Positions 20,034 through 30,324 of a DNA stretch of 64,000 nt are shown piece by piece. The DNA lies in NCBI RefSeq assembly GCF_907165205.1, contig NC_058193.1, positions 7,998,001 to 8,062,000 on the forward strand, read 5' to 3'. Below the pieces are notes generated by a model, which did not search any database, was not told the origin of the DNA, and worked only from the letters and a program-made list of their open reading frames with translations. The number at the start of each line of letters is the position of its first letter. Positions within the stretch are counted from its first letter, which is position 1. The DNA is from Coccinella septempunctata. Lineage: Eukaryota; Arthropoda; Insecta; Coleoptera; Coccinellidae. The translations under genes and the position numbers were made by a program.

Positions 20034-20292
20034 ATATTGTTTACACGGCTATCGATAGTTTCGTACCAAGACATTGTATTAGGTCCACGTCCTTATCCTT
20101 GCTGGTTCAATGGTGAATTAATTAAGTTAATTAAGAAAAAAAAAAGTTGCACAAAATTTATAAACGCACTAAGAGCAATGAGCATTATCACAATTTTAGA
20201 GTTATAAGAAATGAATGTAGTAGATTGTGTTCTGAATTATACTCGAGGACTAGTCCAAGAGGCATAGCCAAAAAAAGTCTCTGAATTTATTA
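20034..20292 (+). pseudogene. LINE-A linker fragment between endonuclease and RT
   Basis: Continues the frame broken at 16086 (AIDSFVPR, then a basic helical stretch like the linker before RT in CR1/Jockey LINEs). Several stops are present. Positions 20258-20292 are the inverted copy of 20923-20958, so the hairpin duplication spread into LINE sequence. Confidence 0.5.
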
Positions 20293-20922
20293 AGCCTGGT
20301 TTTTTTCTCAGGTGATTGCAATCATAATATACAATAAAATGCTGCGGTCAGTCAAGAGGATGTTAGAACATGTGCCTCCGGTGCGCCGCCAAACATGTCG
20401 TGATCACCGACATAATAAAATCAATTTCTTAAGGCTGAAACTTCAAACAAACAGAATTTACCAATTTTTGATGCATTCTACTGACATTAATCATCCTCCA
20501 ACTTATATCTACCCGCATTAAAGCTGACTGACCAGCTGTGTCCCGATTGGACGTTGACTGACTATCATAATTTAGATTTACATACTAAAACACAAAAGTT
20601 TATAAAGTTTCAGCCTTAAGAAATTGATTTTATTATGTCGGTGATCACGACATGTTTGACCGCGCACCTGAGGTACATGTTCTAAGGCTTAGTACACATG
20701 AGGGCGTTAAACGCCGCGTTGAGCGCGTTTGTAGTTTTTACTTCGACCGTCGCGTTTGCAGCGCGCTTCGAGTTACTGGACTGTGCATTGGAACGTACAC
20801 ATGTACGCGCGCTCAACGCGGCGTCTCACGCTCTCATATGTACAAGGATTAACATCCACATGACTGACCGCAGCATTTTATTGTATATTATGATTGTAAT
20901 CACTTGAGAAAAAACCAGGCTT
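20293..20922. mobile_element. Large hairpin element inside LINE-A
   Basis: Arms 20293-20444 and about 20605-20922 are inverted copies, starting AAGCCTGGTTTTTT and including GCTGCGGTCAGTCA. The right arm is longer because it contains a 164-bp MITE (20686-20849). Even the LINE-like flanks (20258-20292 and 20923-20958) are inverted copies, so this may be an inverted duplication rather than a simple transposon. Confidence 0.7.
20686..20849. mobile_element. MITE of 164 bp nested in the hairpin arm
   Basis: Inverted ends share CTTxGTACAxATGAG and an inner GACGCCGCGTTGAGCGCG-like block. TAA flanks both sides (20683-20685, 20850-20852). The opposite hairpin arm carries the uninterrupted site with a single TAA, which confirms the insertion and the 3-bp duplication. 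Confidence 0.8.
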
Positions 20923-20942
20923 AAGAAATCCAGAGACTTTTT

Positions 20943-22705
20943 TTGGCTCTGCCTCTCCGTCTATACTTGGGGAGATTAGGAAATGATTTGAGAGAAAATG
21001 CACGTAATTTTTGTTCTTATTTAAGAGGTTTTAAGAATTCGGATCAATTGCCTTCATCTATGCATTGGGGTGGTGAGGAATGTTCAGAATTAGGGGATAT
21101 TGTGGGCATGTTCGCGAAATTTTTTTCAGGGGTATATGTTAGTGAGCATGTTGCTCCTCTAGATTATGATATTGAGGAATTAATGGATTTGAGTCCTATG
21201 TCGTTTTGTTCCTCTGAAGTTTTTCAGTTCATTCAAAACCTGAGTTCAAAGTTCAGTATGGGCCCGGATGGAGTCCCTTCCTTGCTCTTAAAGAAATGCA
21301 TTTTCTTGCTTTCGGAACCTTTAACAAACATCTTTAATTGCTCCTTGAGGTTAGGCATCTTTCCATCTTACTGGAAAACCAGTTATATAGTCCCAATATT
21401 CAAATCGGGTGATAAGGCGGATGTAGCGAATTATAGGGGAGTGTGTATCCAGTCGATAATTCCGAAACTGTTGGATAATCTTGTGTGTAACTATATGACT
21501 CGGAATTGTTTATCTGGTGTTATTAGGGAACAACATTTATGAAAAAGAAATCTGCTGTTACTAACTTGCTGTTGTATATTAATGATCTAACATTAAATAT
21601 GGATAAAGGTGTTCAGGTGGATTCGGTGTAGACAGATTTCTCCAAGGCTTTTGATAAGGTGAATCATGTACTGTTACTTAGCAAGCTAGGTAAATTGGGC
21701 ATTGGTGGGGCTTTACATCGGTGGTTTGGATCGTTTTTACAGTACAGAATGCAGGCAGTCAGATACAAAGGTTATTCTTCATATTTCATACCCGTCACTT
21801 CTGGAGTTCCCCAGGGGTCTCATTTGGGACCTCTTCTTTTTGTTTTATTTTCAAATATGGGTTCTGCATTCCTTAATTGTCGATTTTTGCTTTTCGCGGA
21901 TGAGCTTAAGTTCTATTATGAGATTAGAAGTCTGGTTGATGGAGCTGAGCTCCAGGATGACTTGATAGGCTGTCAGATTGGTGCAGTATGAATAGAATGA
22001 TTTTGAACATTAGCAAATGTAGGATTTTGAGTTTTTCGGGGCGTAAAGAACCCATTCATGCCAGATATGAAATAGATGGAGTGGAGCTGGAGAGAGTCGA
22101 TAGAGTGAAGGATCTGGGTATTTTGCTGGATTCAAAACTAACCTTTAATCCTCACTTGGAATATGTAACGGGTAAGGCATTCAAGGTGCTAGGTCTTATA
22201 CAGCGTAACTGTATTAAGTTTTCAGAGGAAACATTGAGATTACTGTTTTTCTTACAAGTGAGGAGTATTTTAGATTATGGGTCAACGGTTTGGTCTCCAG
22301 CAACGGGTGTGGGTAATTCTCTGTTGGAGGAAGTTCAAAATAGGTTCATTCGAATGATTGCTTTCAAGAGGGGGATTCGGTATGAAGAGGTTGATTATTC
22401 TGGAATGCGTGCTTCATTAGACTTGTTGACGCTAAGGAAGAGGCGACTGTTATCTGATGCTCTTTTTTTGCATAAATTGTTAAATGGTGGTGGAATTGTT
22501 AAACAATATTAATTTTTATACCCCAGCTAGGAGGAAACATGCGACTTATTTATTTCGTCTGGATGTCCCAAGAACCAATATTATAAAAAACTTTTATTTA
22601 AATAGGATTTTGAATTTTGTAAATATGTGTCGCTCAGTGGATTTATCCTTGCCTTTTAGCGGGTTCAAGACTCAGGTTACAAATATGATAGAATCAATTT
22701 TTTGA
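20943..22705 (+). pseudogene. LINE-A reverse transcriptase (CR1/Jockey-like), decayed
   Basis: Spread over frames 20943-21542, about 21540-21991 and 21988-22705. Motifs in order: PDGVPSLLLK, WKTSYIVPIFKSGD, NYRGVCIQSI, TDFSKAFDKVNH (just after an in-frame TAG at about 21629-21631), SGVPQGSHLGPLLF, and the catalytic motif reading FADELKFY where FADD is expected (second Asp to Glu). The C-terminal region up to 22705 is typical of these LINEs. It copied LINE RNA at the target site; it is dead here from shifts, a stop and the altered active site. Confidence 0.85.
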
Positions 22706-22816
22706 CGACCATTTATGCCTATTGTTATATTTTACTTAATTTGTAATTTTCTAATGTAAAAGGGGATGATCACGTTCAGTTTATTTGTTATGTAGCAAAT
22801 AAATAAATAAATAAAC
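22706..22816 (+). other. LINE-A 3' UTR and (AAAT)n tail
   Basis: Ends at 22797-22815 in an AAATAAATAAAT-type microsatellite, a common 3' end for CR1/Jockey-type LINEs. It abuts Copia RNase H sequence, showing the LINE inserted into the Copia element. Confidence 0.7.
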
Positions 22817-23640
22817 ATTCAATATTGAACATATTTTCTTGCTACAATTGCCTACAAAAGTTATACCTTATATCTATGTGCCTAGTTCTATTATTTTCTA
22901 TATTATTCCTAATATAATGGATAATGGCTTGACTATCGCAAAATAAAACATTCTTATAACTAACAATATTAAGTTCTTTAAGTATCCTATCGAACCATAC
23001 AACTTTCTTCGAAGTTTAGGATACTACCTTGAATTCGGCCCCTATAGTACAATGCCACGCACTTCTGTTTAGTAACGCGCCAAATCACAGGCACTTGTCC
23101 CAGAAATATTACACCGCCACTCCACGAGTGTCATCATATCACCATCCCAGCTAGCATCACTATAAATGTTCAAAACTGGTTTAACCTTCCCTCTTAATCT
23201 AATAACTAAGTTTCTTGTTTCTTCCATTGTAACCGCAAATAGTATGTCTGGCCGAGAGCGAATGCTAAAAATATTGGTTTACCAATAACCTCTCTGTAGG
23301 GTATTTTAGCCATCAATAATCTTCCTTCATCATTAGAAGGAGAATACTCTTTACAAATTACATAACCTGGCTCAATTGGTACATCTATTGTAACACTAGT
23401 AATAATATAATATTCGGCCACACTCTCAATATAGTCCAATTGATTGATCAAAATTGTACTATCACTACCTCTATGGAAGTTAACTCCTAATAATCTTGAT
23501 ACCGGCCCCAGGTCAGTTTTTTCATATTTATTACTCAATAAGTGCACAATTGAGGACATAGATGATTTATCTCTAGCGAACAAAATCAAGTCATCTATAT
23601 ACACCATCAATATATCTATATATATATATATATATATTGT
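22817..23640 (-). pseudogene. Copia RT end and RNase H
   Basis: The frame 23206-23610 begins with the RT active site MVYIDDLILFA and continues through thumb-like sequence to the start of RNase H. Below 23206, broken frames show the YSDASWDGD and LFCDxQ-type blocks and an RHIDIRYNF-like block typical of Copia RNase H, until the LINE tail at 22816. Confidence 0.8.
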
Positions 23641-23732
23641 GAAAGTTTTGGTTTTTACCTAGCATATAATATGTTGAGTTTGAATTGATTGGGCATCTAG
23701 GTCTTCAAAAAAGTTGTACACAATTTTATTTT

Positions 23733-23770
23733 GTATAAACGTTTCGGCGCATCCGCCTTCTTCAGTATAC
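23733..23770 (-). ncRNA. Candidate minimal hammerhead ribozyme in the Penelope-like element
   Basis: On - the 38-nt segment reads stem I GTATA, core CTGAAGA, one extra A, stem II GGCG/GATG/CGCC, GAA, a palindromic ACGT, T, then TATAC, which pairs exactly with the first five bases. This is the layout of small hammerheads with very short stem III reported from Penelope-like elements, which act as dimers. The extra A between core and stem II is a departure, so self-cleavage is uncertain. Confidence 0.45.
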
Positions 23771-23914
23771 ATAAATCATAAATCGACATCTAAAAAGTAA
23801 CATATATAATATAAAAATAGGATAATATAGTCATTAAAATATCTCACTGTTCATTTTTGCTCTTTTCTGGTCGGTATTGTTGTGTTATTTATGTTAATGT
23901 CATATATGTCAATG

Positions 23915-25641
23915 TCAGGGGTCAATGGAATGTTGGTTGTCTTGTCTTCTTCTTTCTATCGGTGGTCTTCTCAGTATTGGCATGTATATTTGACTGAGAT
24001 TTTTCGTGTCTTGTTTGTCGTTCACTACATTTTCATTGTTTACTTGTATGTGAATCATTTCCAATATTTCCCTTCGTCGTTGTTGGGGTTCTATTCCTAA
24101 AATTTTCGTGTCATCGTAATTAAAATCATGTTTTTGATTTTTTTTATGTTTATTAAGTGCTGTAGTTGCGTTTTTTGCATATTTATGTGCGTTTAGTCTG
24201 TCTTTTAGTCTTTGTGAAGTCTGTCCTATGTATTGTTTGTCACAGTCCTTGCAGGGTATACTATATATGACCTGTGATTTTTTTGTCTTGGGTGTTGGTG
24301 CTTTCAACTTACTAAAGATGTTTCCCACTTGATTGTATGGTCTATGTACTACTTCTCGGTTGTAAGGTTTCAATATATTACTTATTTTCTGTGACAGCCC
24401 TTGTATGTATGGTAATTGTATTCGTCTTGTGGTATCTGTTGGTGTTTTCGTCTGTTGTGTGTTGTATAGTCGGTGCGTCCTTTGTTTTGTTAGTTTTGTG
24501 ATGAGGGTTTCAGGGTAGTGATTCTTCGTCAAAAGTTCTTTCACCTCTTTTAAACTTTTCTCTCGGAGTATTGGGGATGTTAATTTTAACGCCCTGTCTA
24601 TGTATCCAATGGCAGTACTTTTCTTATGTGAATGGTGGTGTTGGGAGTTATAATCTAATATATGTGTTGTGTTCTGCTCCTTTCTGTGCCATTTTGTCAA
24701 TAATTTTCCGTTTCTTCTCATTAGTGTCATGTCCAAGAAGTTCAGGCAGTTGTTTTCTTCTTCCTCAAGTGTAAATTGTAGAAATTCGTGTGTGTTGTTG
24801 AATTCGTTCAAAATCGACTTTATTTCGGTTGTTGTTGTTATAACTAAAATGTCGTCTACATATCGTTTGAAGAACGTAGTTTTATGTTTTTCCATGATTT
24901 TCTTTTCTATCAACTCCATTACCAACTGTGCTATCGTGCTTGATAACGGGTTCCCCATGGCTACACCCTTAATTTGTTTATAGAAATTTTCCTCATATTG
25001 GAAGAAGCTATTGTTCGTGATATATTGTATTGTTTGGATGAAATCTTCTTTTGGTATTAATGTGTGTTGTCTGATTATTTCCCAATTATTTTCGATTGCC
25101 TCCTTTATTAGTTCTGTGGGAATGTTGGTATACAGAGATTTCACATCTAATGAATATAATCGATGGTTTGCTTGGATCCTAACATTTCTCAATGATTCTT
25201 TCAAATCGAATGAGTTTTTTATATAATATTCATTATTATTTATTGCGTTGGATAGAATATTCGCCATATATTTCAATAATTTATACAAAGGAGATTGAAT
25301 GCAAGAAACTATCGGTCTTAGTGGTATATTTTGTTTGTGGACTTTTGGTAATCCATATATTTTTGGTATTTTACTGTTATGGGTCAATAATGTTTTCTCA
25401 TCTTGTTTAGTTATATATTTCTTTTGTTCCCATTCTTTGATAATTCTATTGTTTTCTTTTTCCAATGTGATTGTCATGTCTCGTTTAATTTGTTTATAGG
25501 TTGTATTATCGTCTAAAATTTCGTGCATTTTTTCGTTGTATTCGGTTTTTGTTATTACCACTATTTTATTTCCCTTGTCAGCTCTTATGACTTGCAAATC
25601 ATTGTGTGCTTTCAAAAATGTTTTAGTTTTTTCGAAGTTAG

Positions 25642-25643
<2 letters not shown>
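23915..25643 (-). CDS. Penelope-like reverse transcriptase with GIY-YIG endonuclease
   Basis: Open for about 575 codons without an ATG at its start, since the 5' end of the element is cut off at the TA repeat. Counting from the codon at 25615: RT motif A Asp157 in YSLDVKSLYTNIP, GVAMGNPLSS near 217-226, YVDD at 252-255, and FLDMTL near 293-298. The C-terminal GIY-YIG nuclease has YSIPCKDCDKQYIGQT at 451-466. RT and nuclease together carry out target-primed insertion. The known catalytic residues I can check are in place, so decay is limited to the missing N-terminus. Confidence 0.92.
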
Positions 25644-25646
<3 letters not shown>

Positions 25647-25690
<44 letters not shown>

Positions 25691-25707
25691 TATATATATA
25701 TATATAT

Positions 25708-25742
<35 letters not shown>
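25647..25742. repeat. (TA)n microsatellite
   Basis: Nearly pure TA with two short AAA interruptions, at the 5' junction of the Penelope-like element. Confidence 0.95.
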
Positions 25743-25744
<2 letters not shown>

Positions 25745-26395
25745 GTAGATTTAAATGGAATGAATCCTATTGGTTCCAGAGTATATTTTAGTTCGTTATG
25801 TCACATAACACCAGACTGATGTAGTCCATACAACGCCCGGTTTAAAAGCAGAGCTTCATTTTTATTTGCGGCTAACCTTTTTTCGTATCCCTCTGGAATT
25901 CCTATGTGAATTGGGCGATCCAATTTTCCATACAGATATGCCCCTTTGACGTCTAGATGTCTGTCTAGCCAACCTTGTTTGGTTAGGAGGGTCCTATAAT
26001 TTTTTGTTTTACATGTATTTGAGTATTTGTATTTTTGACTTTATTGTTCACTTGTTTTTTACTCTTTTTTTCTGTTCACTATAAAACTTTTCAAGTTGCT
26101 AACGTCACTGTATATTCAGTGGAATAAAGATATTATTATTTATTTATACCAGTATGAGCATAAATACTCTGATGATTGTGAAATTTGCTGCTGGTGCAGA
26201 AACTTCATCATAATCAACATCACTAACTTGGGGGAAGCCTTTTGCTTCAAGTCTGGCTTTGAACCTTTTTACATTTCCTTCAGCATCTCTCTTTAAATCA
26301 TACACCCATTTTGTCCCAATTATATTCGCATTCTTAGGAGCAGGAACTCTCTTCCATACCTCTCTTTTCTGCATAAGTTTTATTTTCTCATCCAT
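25743..26395 (-). pseudogene. Copia RT N-terminal and middle parts
   Basis: 26144-26395 holds the N-terminal RT block (REVWKRVPAP, GTKWVYDLKRD, FKARLEAKGF). After about 150 bp of AT-rich sequence with stops, 25780-25985 reads LDVKGAYLYGKLDR and IPEGYEKR, the motif A region with its Asp. The YIDD part is beyond the Penelope insertion. Multiple stops make it non-functional. Confidence 0.8.
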
Positions 26396-26404
26396 GGCTT
26401 CCTG

Positions 26405-27335
26405 TCATTGAACTTTGTACGGATTATTTTGAGCTTCTCTAAAAGTTCTTGGAATGCTTATATAATTACATTCTGCTGATAACTCAGTCCCATCTTCTGT
26501 CTCTGATGGACCTACTTCCTCCAAGCAAGTCAGATTTTTCTTAGAAAAATCAAATTGAATTAGATCATCGAGTTTGTTCCCCTCCTCTAAATACCTCCCA
26601 ACATCCGGCACAGATCTCAAAACAACTCCATCTTTATTTTTATAATATATGTCTGCCATACCTTTTGTTTTCCCAGATTTTCTTATCTTCGCCATTCTCT
26701 CTCATTCATCGTGGCATCCTCCATCATCCAGCCCATCATTTGACCCACACTCATCTGAATATTGGTCAAAGTCACCTGGATCAACTCTCTCTGACCTGTT
26801 GTCTTCCAAGTTCTCCCAAAGGCAAACAGGAGACTTGTTTCCAGCAAGTCTAGGAAAATAAAGTGCAGCACATTTTGTTTCAACTATTCTAACATGCTTG
26901 CTCTCTATTACCTTTTCTTCATCCATCGACCATATCCTATAACCAACTGTGTTTATTGCGTAGCCCAGCATTACACCCAGCTTCGCTCTTGCATGAAATT
27001 TGCTTGTCCTCTTCAGTATATGGATATAGACTAGGCTTCCACATTTCCTTAAGAACTTAAGGTTCACGGCCTTTTGTCCCCATCTCCACTCTGCTTTTCA
27101 TCAGTCTTTGAATGTATTATCCAATTCCTTAGGTAAATGAAGGTATTTAGAGAGATCTCACTCCTTCCAAAGCCGTCCTATTGTACCTCTCGGCAATGCC
27201 ACTCATCTGGGGGGAGTGCATATTTGCTCTCACATGCTCCACACTGATCTCCTGTAGATGGTCAGTGAAATATTGGGCGCAGAATTCCAATCCATTATCT
27301 GTTTTGAGTCTATTCATTTTCACGGCTTTCAGCAT
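26405..27335 (-). pseudogene. Copia integrase core end and linker
   Basis: 27147-27335 has the second and third integrase acids (RLKTDNGLEFC and GIAERYNRT). 26702-27067 is the integrase C-terminal region (KFHARAKLGVMLGYA). 26405-26695 is the linker to RT. Frames are separated by short breaks at about 27070-27140 and 26695-26702. Confidence 0.8.
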
Positions 27336-27339
27336 GAGC

Positions 27340-27895
27340 TAAATACTCCTTGAAAGCATCGAACGCTTCATTCTTTGCCTTCAAGAACCTAAATGTGAAT
27401 CTTCTTGAATAGTCGTCTATGAACATTATGAAGTAAACAGCCCTGCCCATTAATTTGATTGGTGAGGGTCCCCACAAGTCTGAGTTTAGTCTAGCACTCT
27501 ATTGGTGTTCACTAATGGTATTCGCTTAAAAGAATTCATTTTTGATTTAGCAATGGCACAAGTGCTACAATCAAAGTCATCAGGGATATTCTTAACTTGA
27601 TCTAATCCTACAACAAAGTTTAATTTTTACATATCTATTATTACATGAATGTTTGGATGTCCCAGTTGGCTATGCCACAAGGCAATTTGATTTCCTGCTT
27701 TGATATCCTGACATGAGAAATCTTTACCTTCCGTTTCACATATCTTCTCAGCATCCTCTTGATCGGGAGACACAAATCCCCAAAGACCTCTTTGTGCCAG
27801 TAGCATTTGTTTGTTGACCGCCATTGCTTGAAGTTATTGTCTGATAACTTCCTGAAGGACAGCATGGATGGCTCCGTCCTTAGATTTGCACGCAA
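27340..27895 (-). pseudogene. Copia Gag start joined to GAG-pre-integrase and integrase N-terminus
   Basis: Near 27830-27895 is the start of Gag (MLSFRKLSDNNFKQW) followed at once by the GAG-pre-integrase motif ALWHSQLGHPN (about 27655-27690). The rest of Gag and the protease are missing, a deletion of roughly a kilobase compared with normal Copia. 27340-27620 carries the broken first part of the integrase core. Confidence 0.75.
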
Positions 27896-27899
27896 CCAC

Positions 27900-27911
27900 G
27901 CTCTGCTACCA
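27900..27911 (-). promoter_or_regulatory. Copia primer-binding site, initiator tRNA-Met
   Basis: On - it reads TGGTAGCAGAGC, complementary to the 3' end of insect initiator tRNA-Met, two bases inside the LTR. It sets the orientation and the LTR boundary. Confidence 0.85.
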
Positions 27912-27913
27912 CT

Positions 27914-28010
27914 TGTTGGATTGATTTTTATCAGAGGTGAAAAAAAAATTTTTTATATATATTATCTTAAGTTACAACTCTCTAGTAAAACCGGCCTTTT
28001 TCCCTCAACA
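27914..28010 (-). repeat. Copia 5' LTR, 97 bp
   Basis: Has inverted TGTTG/CAACA tips on both ends and adjoins the primer-binding site. Very short for a Copia LTR. A 40-bp part of it also occurs around the MITE at 7172-7571. Confidence 0.75.
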
Positions 28011-28596
28011 CTTTCTATTGAATGAACTTTCGATCGCACGCACTAACAAGAAGAACACTTATGTCTGTGACTTATAATTGCAAGAATATTTGCTAGTATA
28101 TGGTTTTCATTTGATTAAAACATATTCAAAAAAAGATTTAACTTTACTGTCATTGCTTCCAAATATCCCACATATGCAATATTGGTATCACCTTGTATCA
28201 AATATTGGAAAAGTATTTTTGAAATTTTGGCATTCCAAAAAATATTTTTTTTGGTTGGAATGTCATAGTATTGAAAAATATAGATTTTTGCAATGGTTTA
28301 CAGAAACAAACTTGTGATAGATAGGTGAAAACTATTTTTCATAGGTCAAAACAAAAAAGTATCCTATAATAGGCACCTTTCCTCTACTGCATATATTCTG
28401 ACCCCCCACTAGTATGAACAGTTCGTATAATAGAAACAATTCAAAATTAATCTTTTGATGTCAATGATTTTTCACCATCAGTGCAAATCTGTCAAATGTT
28501 TAGTTATTATAAGGCTATAAAAAAAATATGAAAATATTGTGATGGCCAGTCAATGTTGTAGTAACAAATTAAGGGAAGAATTCTAATTAAACTCAC
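28011..28596. other. Intron 2 of the FAM120-like gene, no other feature
   Basis: AT-rich, no element recognised. The donor site of intron 2 is at 28591-28596 (GTGAGT on -). Confidence 0.5.
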
Positions 28597-29146
28597 CACA
28601 GTAATACCCAAATGTCTCAATGCCATTCTTAATGCTGATCTAAGACATGTTGGAGGAATCCACCACACTTTAGGTGGTGGGGTAGCCTTAGTATTAATAT
28701 GCTTTAAAATACATGTAACTCTTTCTCTTATGATTGCTTGCTCAGAAATCCACTCGTTCATCCTACAAGACTCTATTGTTCCATTGAAAACAACTGCCAA
28801 TTCAATACTTCCTGGTTCAATGGCTTGTGTTAAGAGAGACAAAAATTGAACCATTCTATTCCACTGGCCCCCACATGCCCAATCTGCAGATAAATAAAAA
28901 TTATTCATTTGAAAGATTATTTTTTTAATAATTACCAGAAAAATATCCTCCATACAACCTGTCTAAGCAGTTCTCAGCATCAACAATTAGTTTCAATTTG
29001 TTGCCGATAGGTCGTATTTTACGATTGGTATTGTGTGGCTGTTGTCTTTGAGTAACGTTTCGAGCAATTTTCAATAAGTCAACGGAAACAGCTCCTCCTT
29101 CCAAGTTCGGACTCTCCAAAAATTTTTGTAAATGTTGGACGCCCAT
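28597..29146 (-). CDS. FAM120A-family protein (constitutive coactivator of PPAR-gamma-like), first two coding exons
   Basis: Exon 1 is 29146-28936, exon 2 is 28883-28597, split by a 52-bp intron with GT-AG ends; phases agree (1 nt plus 2 nt). The ATG at 29146 gives MGVQHLQKF, and the vertebrate proteins also begin MGVQ. Following blocks match the family's N-terminal PIN/XPG-like domain: LKLIVDAENCLDRLYGG, YFSDWACGGQWNRM, IELAVVFNG, and TPPPKVWWIPPTC. The metal-binding-type Asp in VDAEN is kept. Vertebrate members bind RNA and act in stress and signalling; the insect role is not inferred. A GTGAGT donor follows exon 2 but exon 3 was not found further left in the window, so the next intron is very long or the gene is cut. 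Confidence 0.85.
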
Positions 29147-30315
29147 TCTGAATTTCATTAACGGTTCTATTTAGAAATGGAAGAATAAGATTCGTTTGCT
29201 CATCCTTGTTCTGAAAAAATCGAATTGGAAGCTGTAGAATATTAAACAAGTGTAGAAGTTTATTCCCACATTGTTCAAACGGAACATGGCGGATAACAGA
29301 ATAAGATATTGTTGACGAATTCTTTATAAAAGCAAAATGACACATTACTGAATAAAAAGCACAATGAAGTTCAAACACCGAACGCGAAAGATATGCTTAT
29401 AATTGTTAATACATAGTACCTGAATCTGAAAACTAATGGATTGCCGGTGTTGGATTTTCTATTAAGTTTACCGGAGAGTGACAAATCATATTTCCAGGTT
29501 CAACTTGAATCTCAATTAAGCAAACAATAGTTTTGCGTTTTCGACAGTATTACAATTTTACAACATTTATAAAATAAATAAACATAAACAAATTTTCCAA
29601 TTAGGCTCCAGCCCGAAGAGTAATCTACTCTATGCCACAGAACCAGCGACTTCGTTTTCTTTTATTGATTTTGATTAACCAGAGACAAGACACAAAGATT
29701 ATATCCACAGATTACAGAGTAGAATTATATCTATAATCTTTGCAGTTTGTCTATGCTTTGCACTTTGAGCCATATTTTCGCTTTTCGCGATTAAGACGCG
29801 TGAAGCGAGCATCACAGAACAGACCTTGACTTACTTTATGGCGAGCATACATTAATTGTCTCCAAGATGCCAAAATTGCCAAATCATATCGACCAATCAG
29901 AGTGCAGCGCATCTCCCGCCAAAACATTTCTCTGGTCTGGCCAACTTTTTCCCCGACCGGGTTATTCTCGAACTTCTAACTTCTTCATGTAATTGTACCA
30001 TTGGATCCTCTTAATTTTGATGATACTCTGTTATCTGTGAATGTAATAATTTCAAAATTTCGCATTTCAGTTTGTTCTTTCATTAAATTTCGAAAACGGC
30101 GATTTTTATCGCTTATACAGATTGTGAAAGAAGGTAATTAATTAATCATTGCTTTTTGACTATATTAAAATATTTGAACGAGTTTCTGATATTTGCCTTT
30201 CAGCCGGTGGTAATCTCTATATCAGTTTATCAGCTCTAAAAAGCAGTTTTTATTGCTACGTTTGAATGATCAATATGGATCAAGAAAGGTAAAGTTTATT
30301 CATATGGTTCATTCC
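29147..30315. other. 5' region of the FAM120-like gene
   Basis: Probably 5' UTR near the ATG and promoter or upstream exon sequence beyond. Contains a CCAAT-like motif near 29911. No other gene seen. The Foldback-like element begins at 30325. Confidence 0.35.
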
Positions 30316-30324
30316 GATCTGAGT

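Larger units (their letters stand above)
23640..25646 (-). mobile_element. Penelope-like element, 5'-truncated, in Copia RT
   Basis: One long RT plus GIY-YIG gene, a 3' region with a hammerhead-like motif, and TA microsatellites at both junctions (23620-23638 and 25647-25742) that blur the target duplication. Copia RT sequence lies on both sides (YIDD block left, GAYLYGKLDR block right). Confidence 0.85.
22817..28010 (-). mobile_element. Copia element with short LTR, internally deleted and split
   Basis: Runs leftward from a 97-bp LTR (27914-28010). The order is gag start, GAG-pre-integrase, integrase, RT (split by a Penelope-like element at 23640-25646), RNase H. The LINE cuts it at 22817; a 3' LTR was not found. 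Most of gag and protease are missing. It lies in the same orientation as, and in the second intron of, the FAM120-like gene. Confidence 0.85.
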
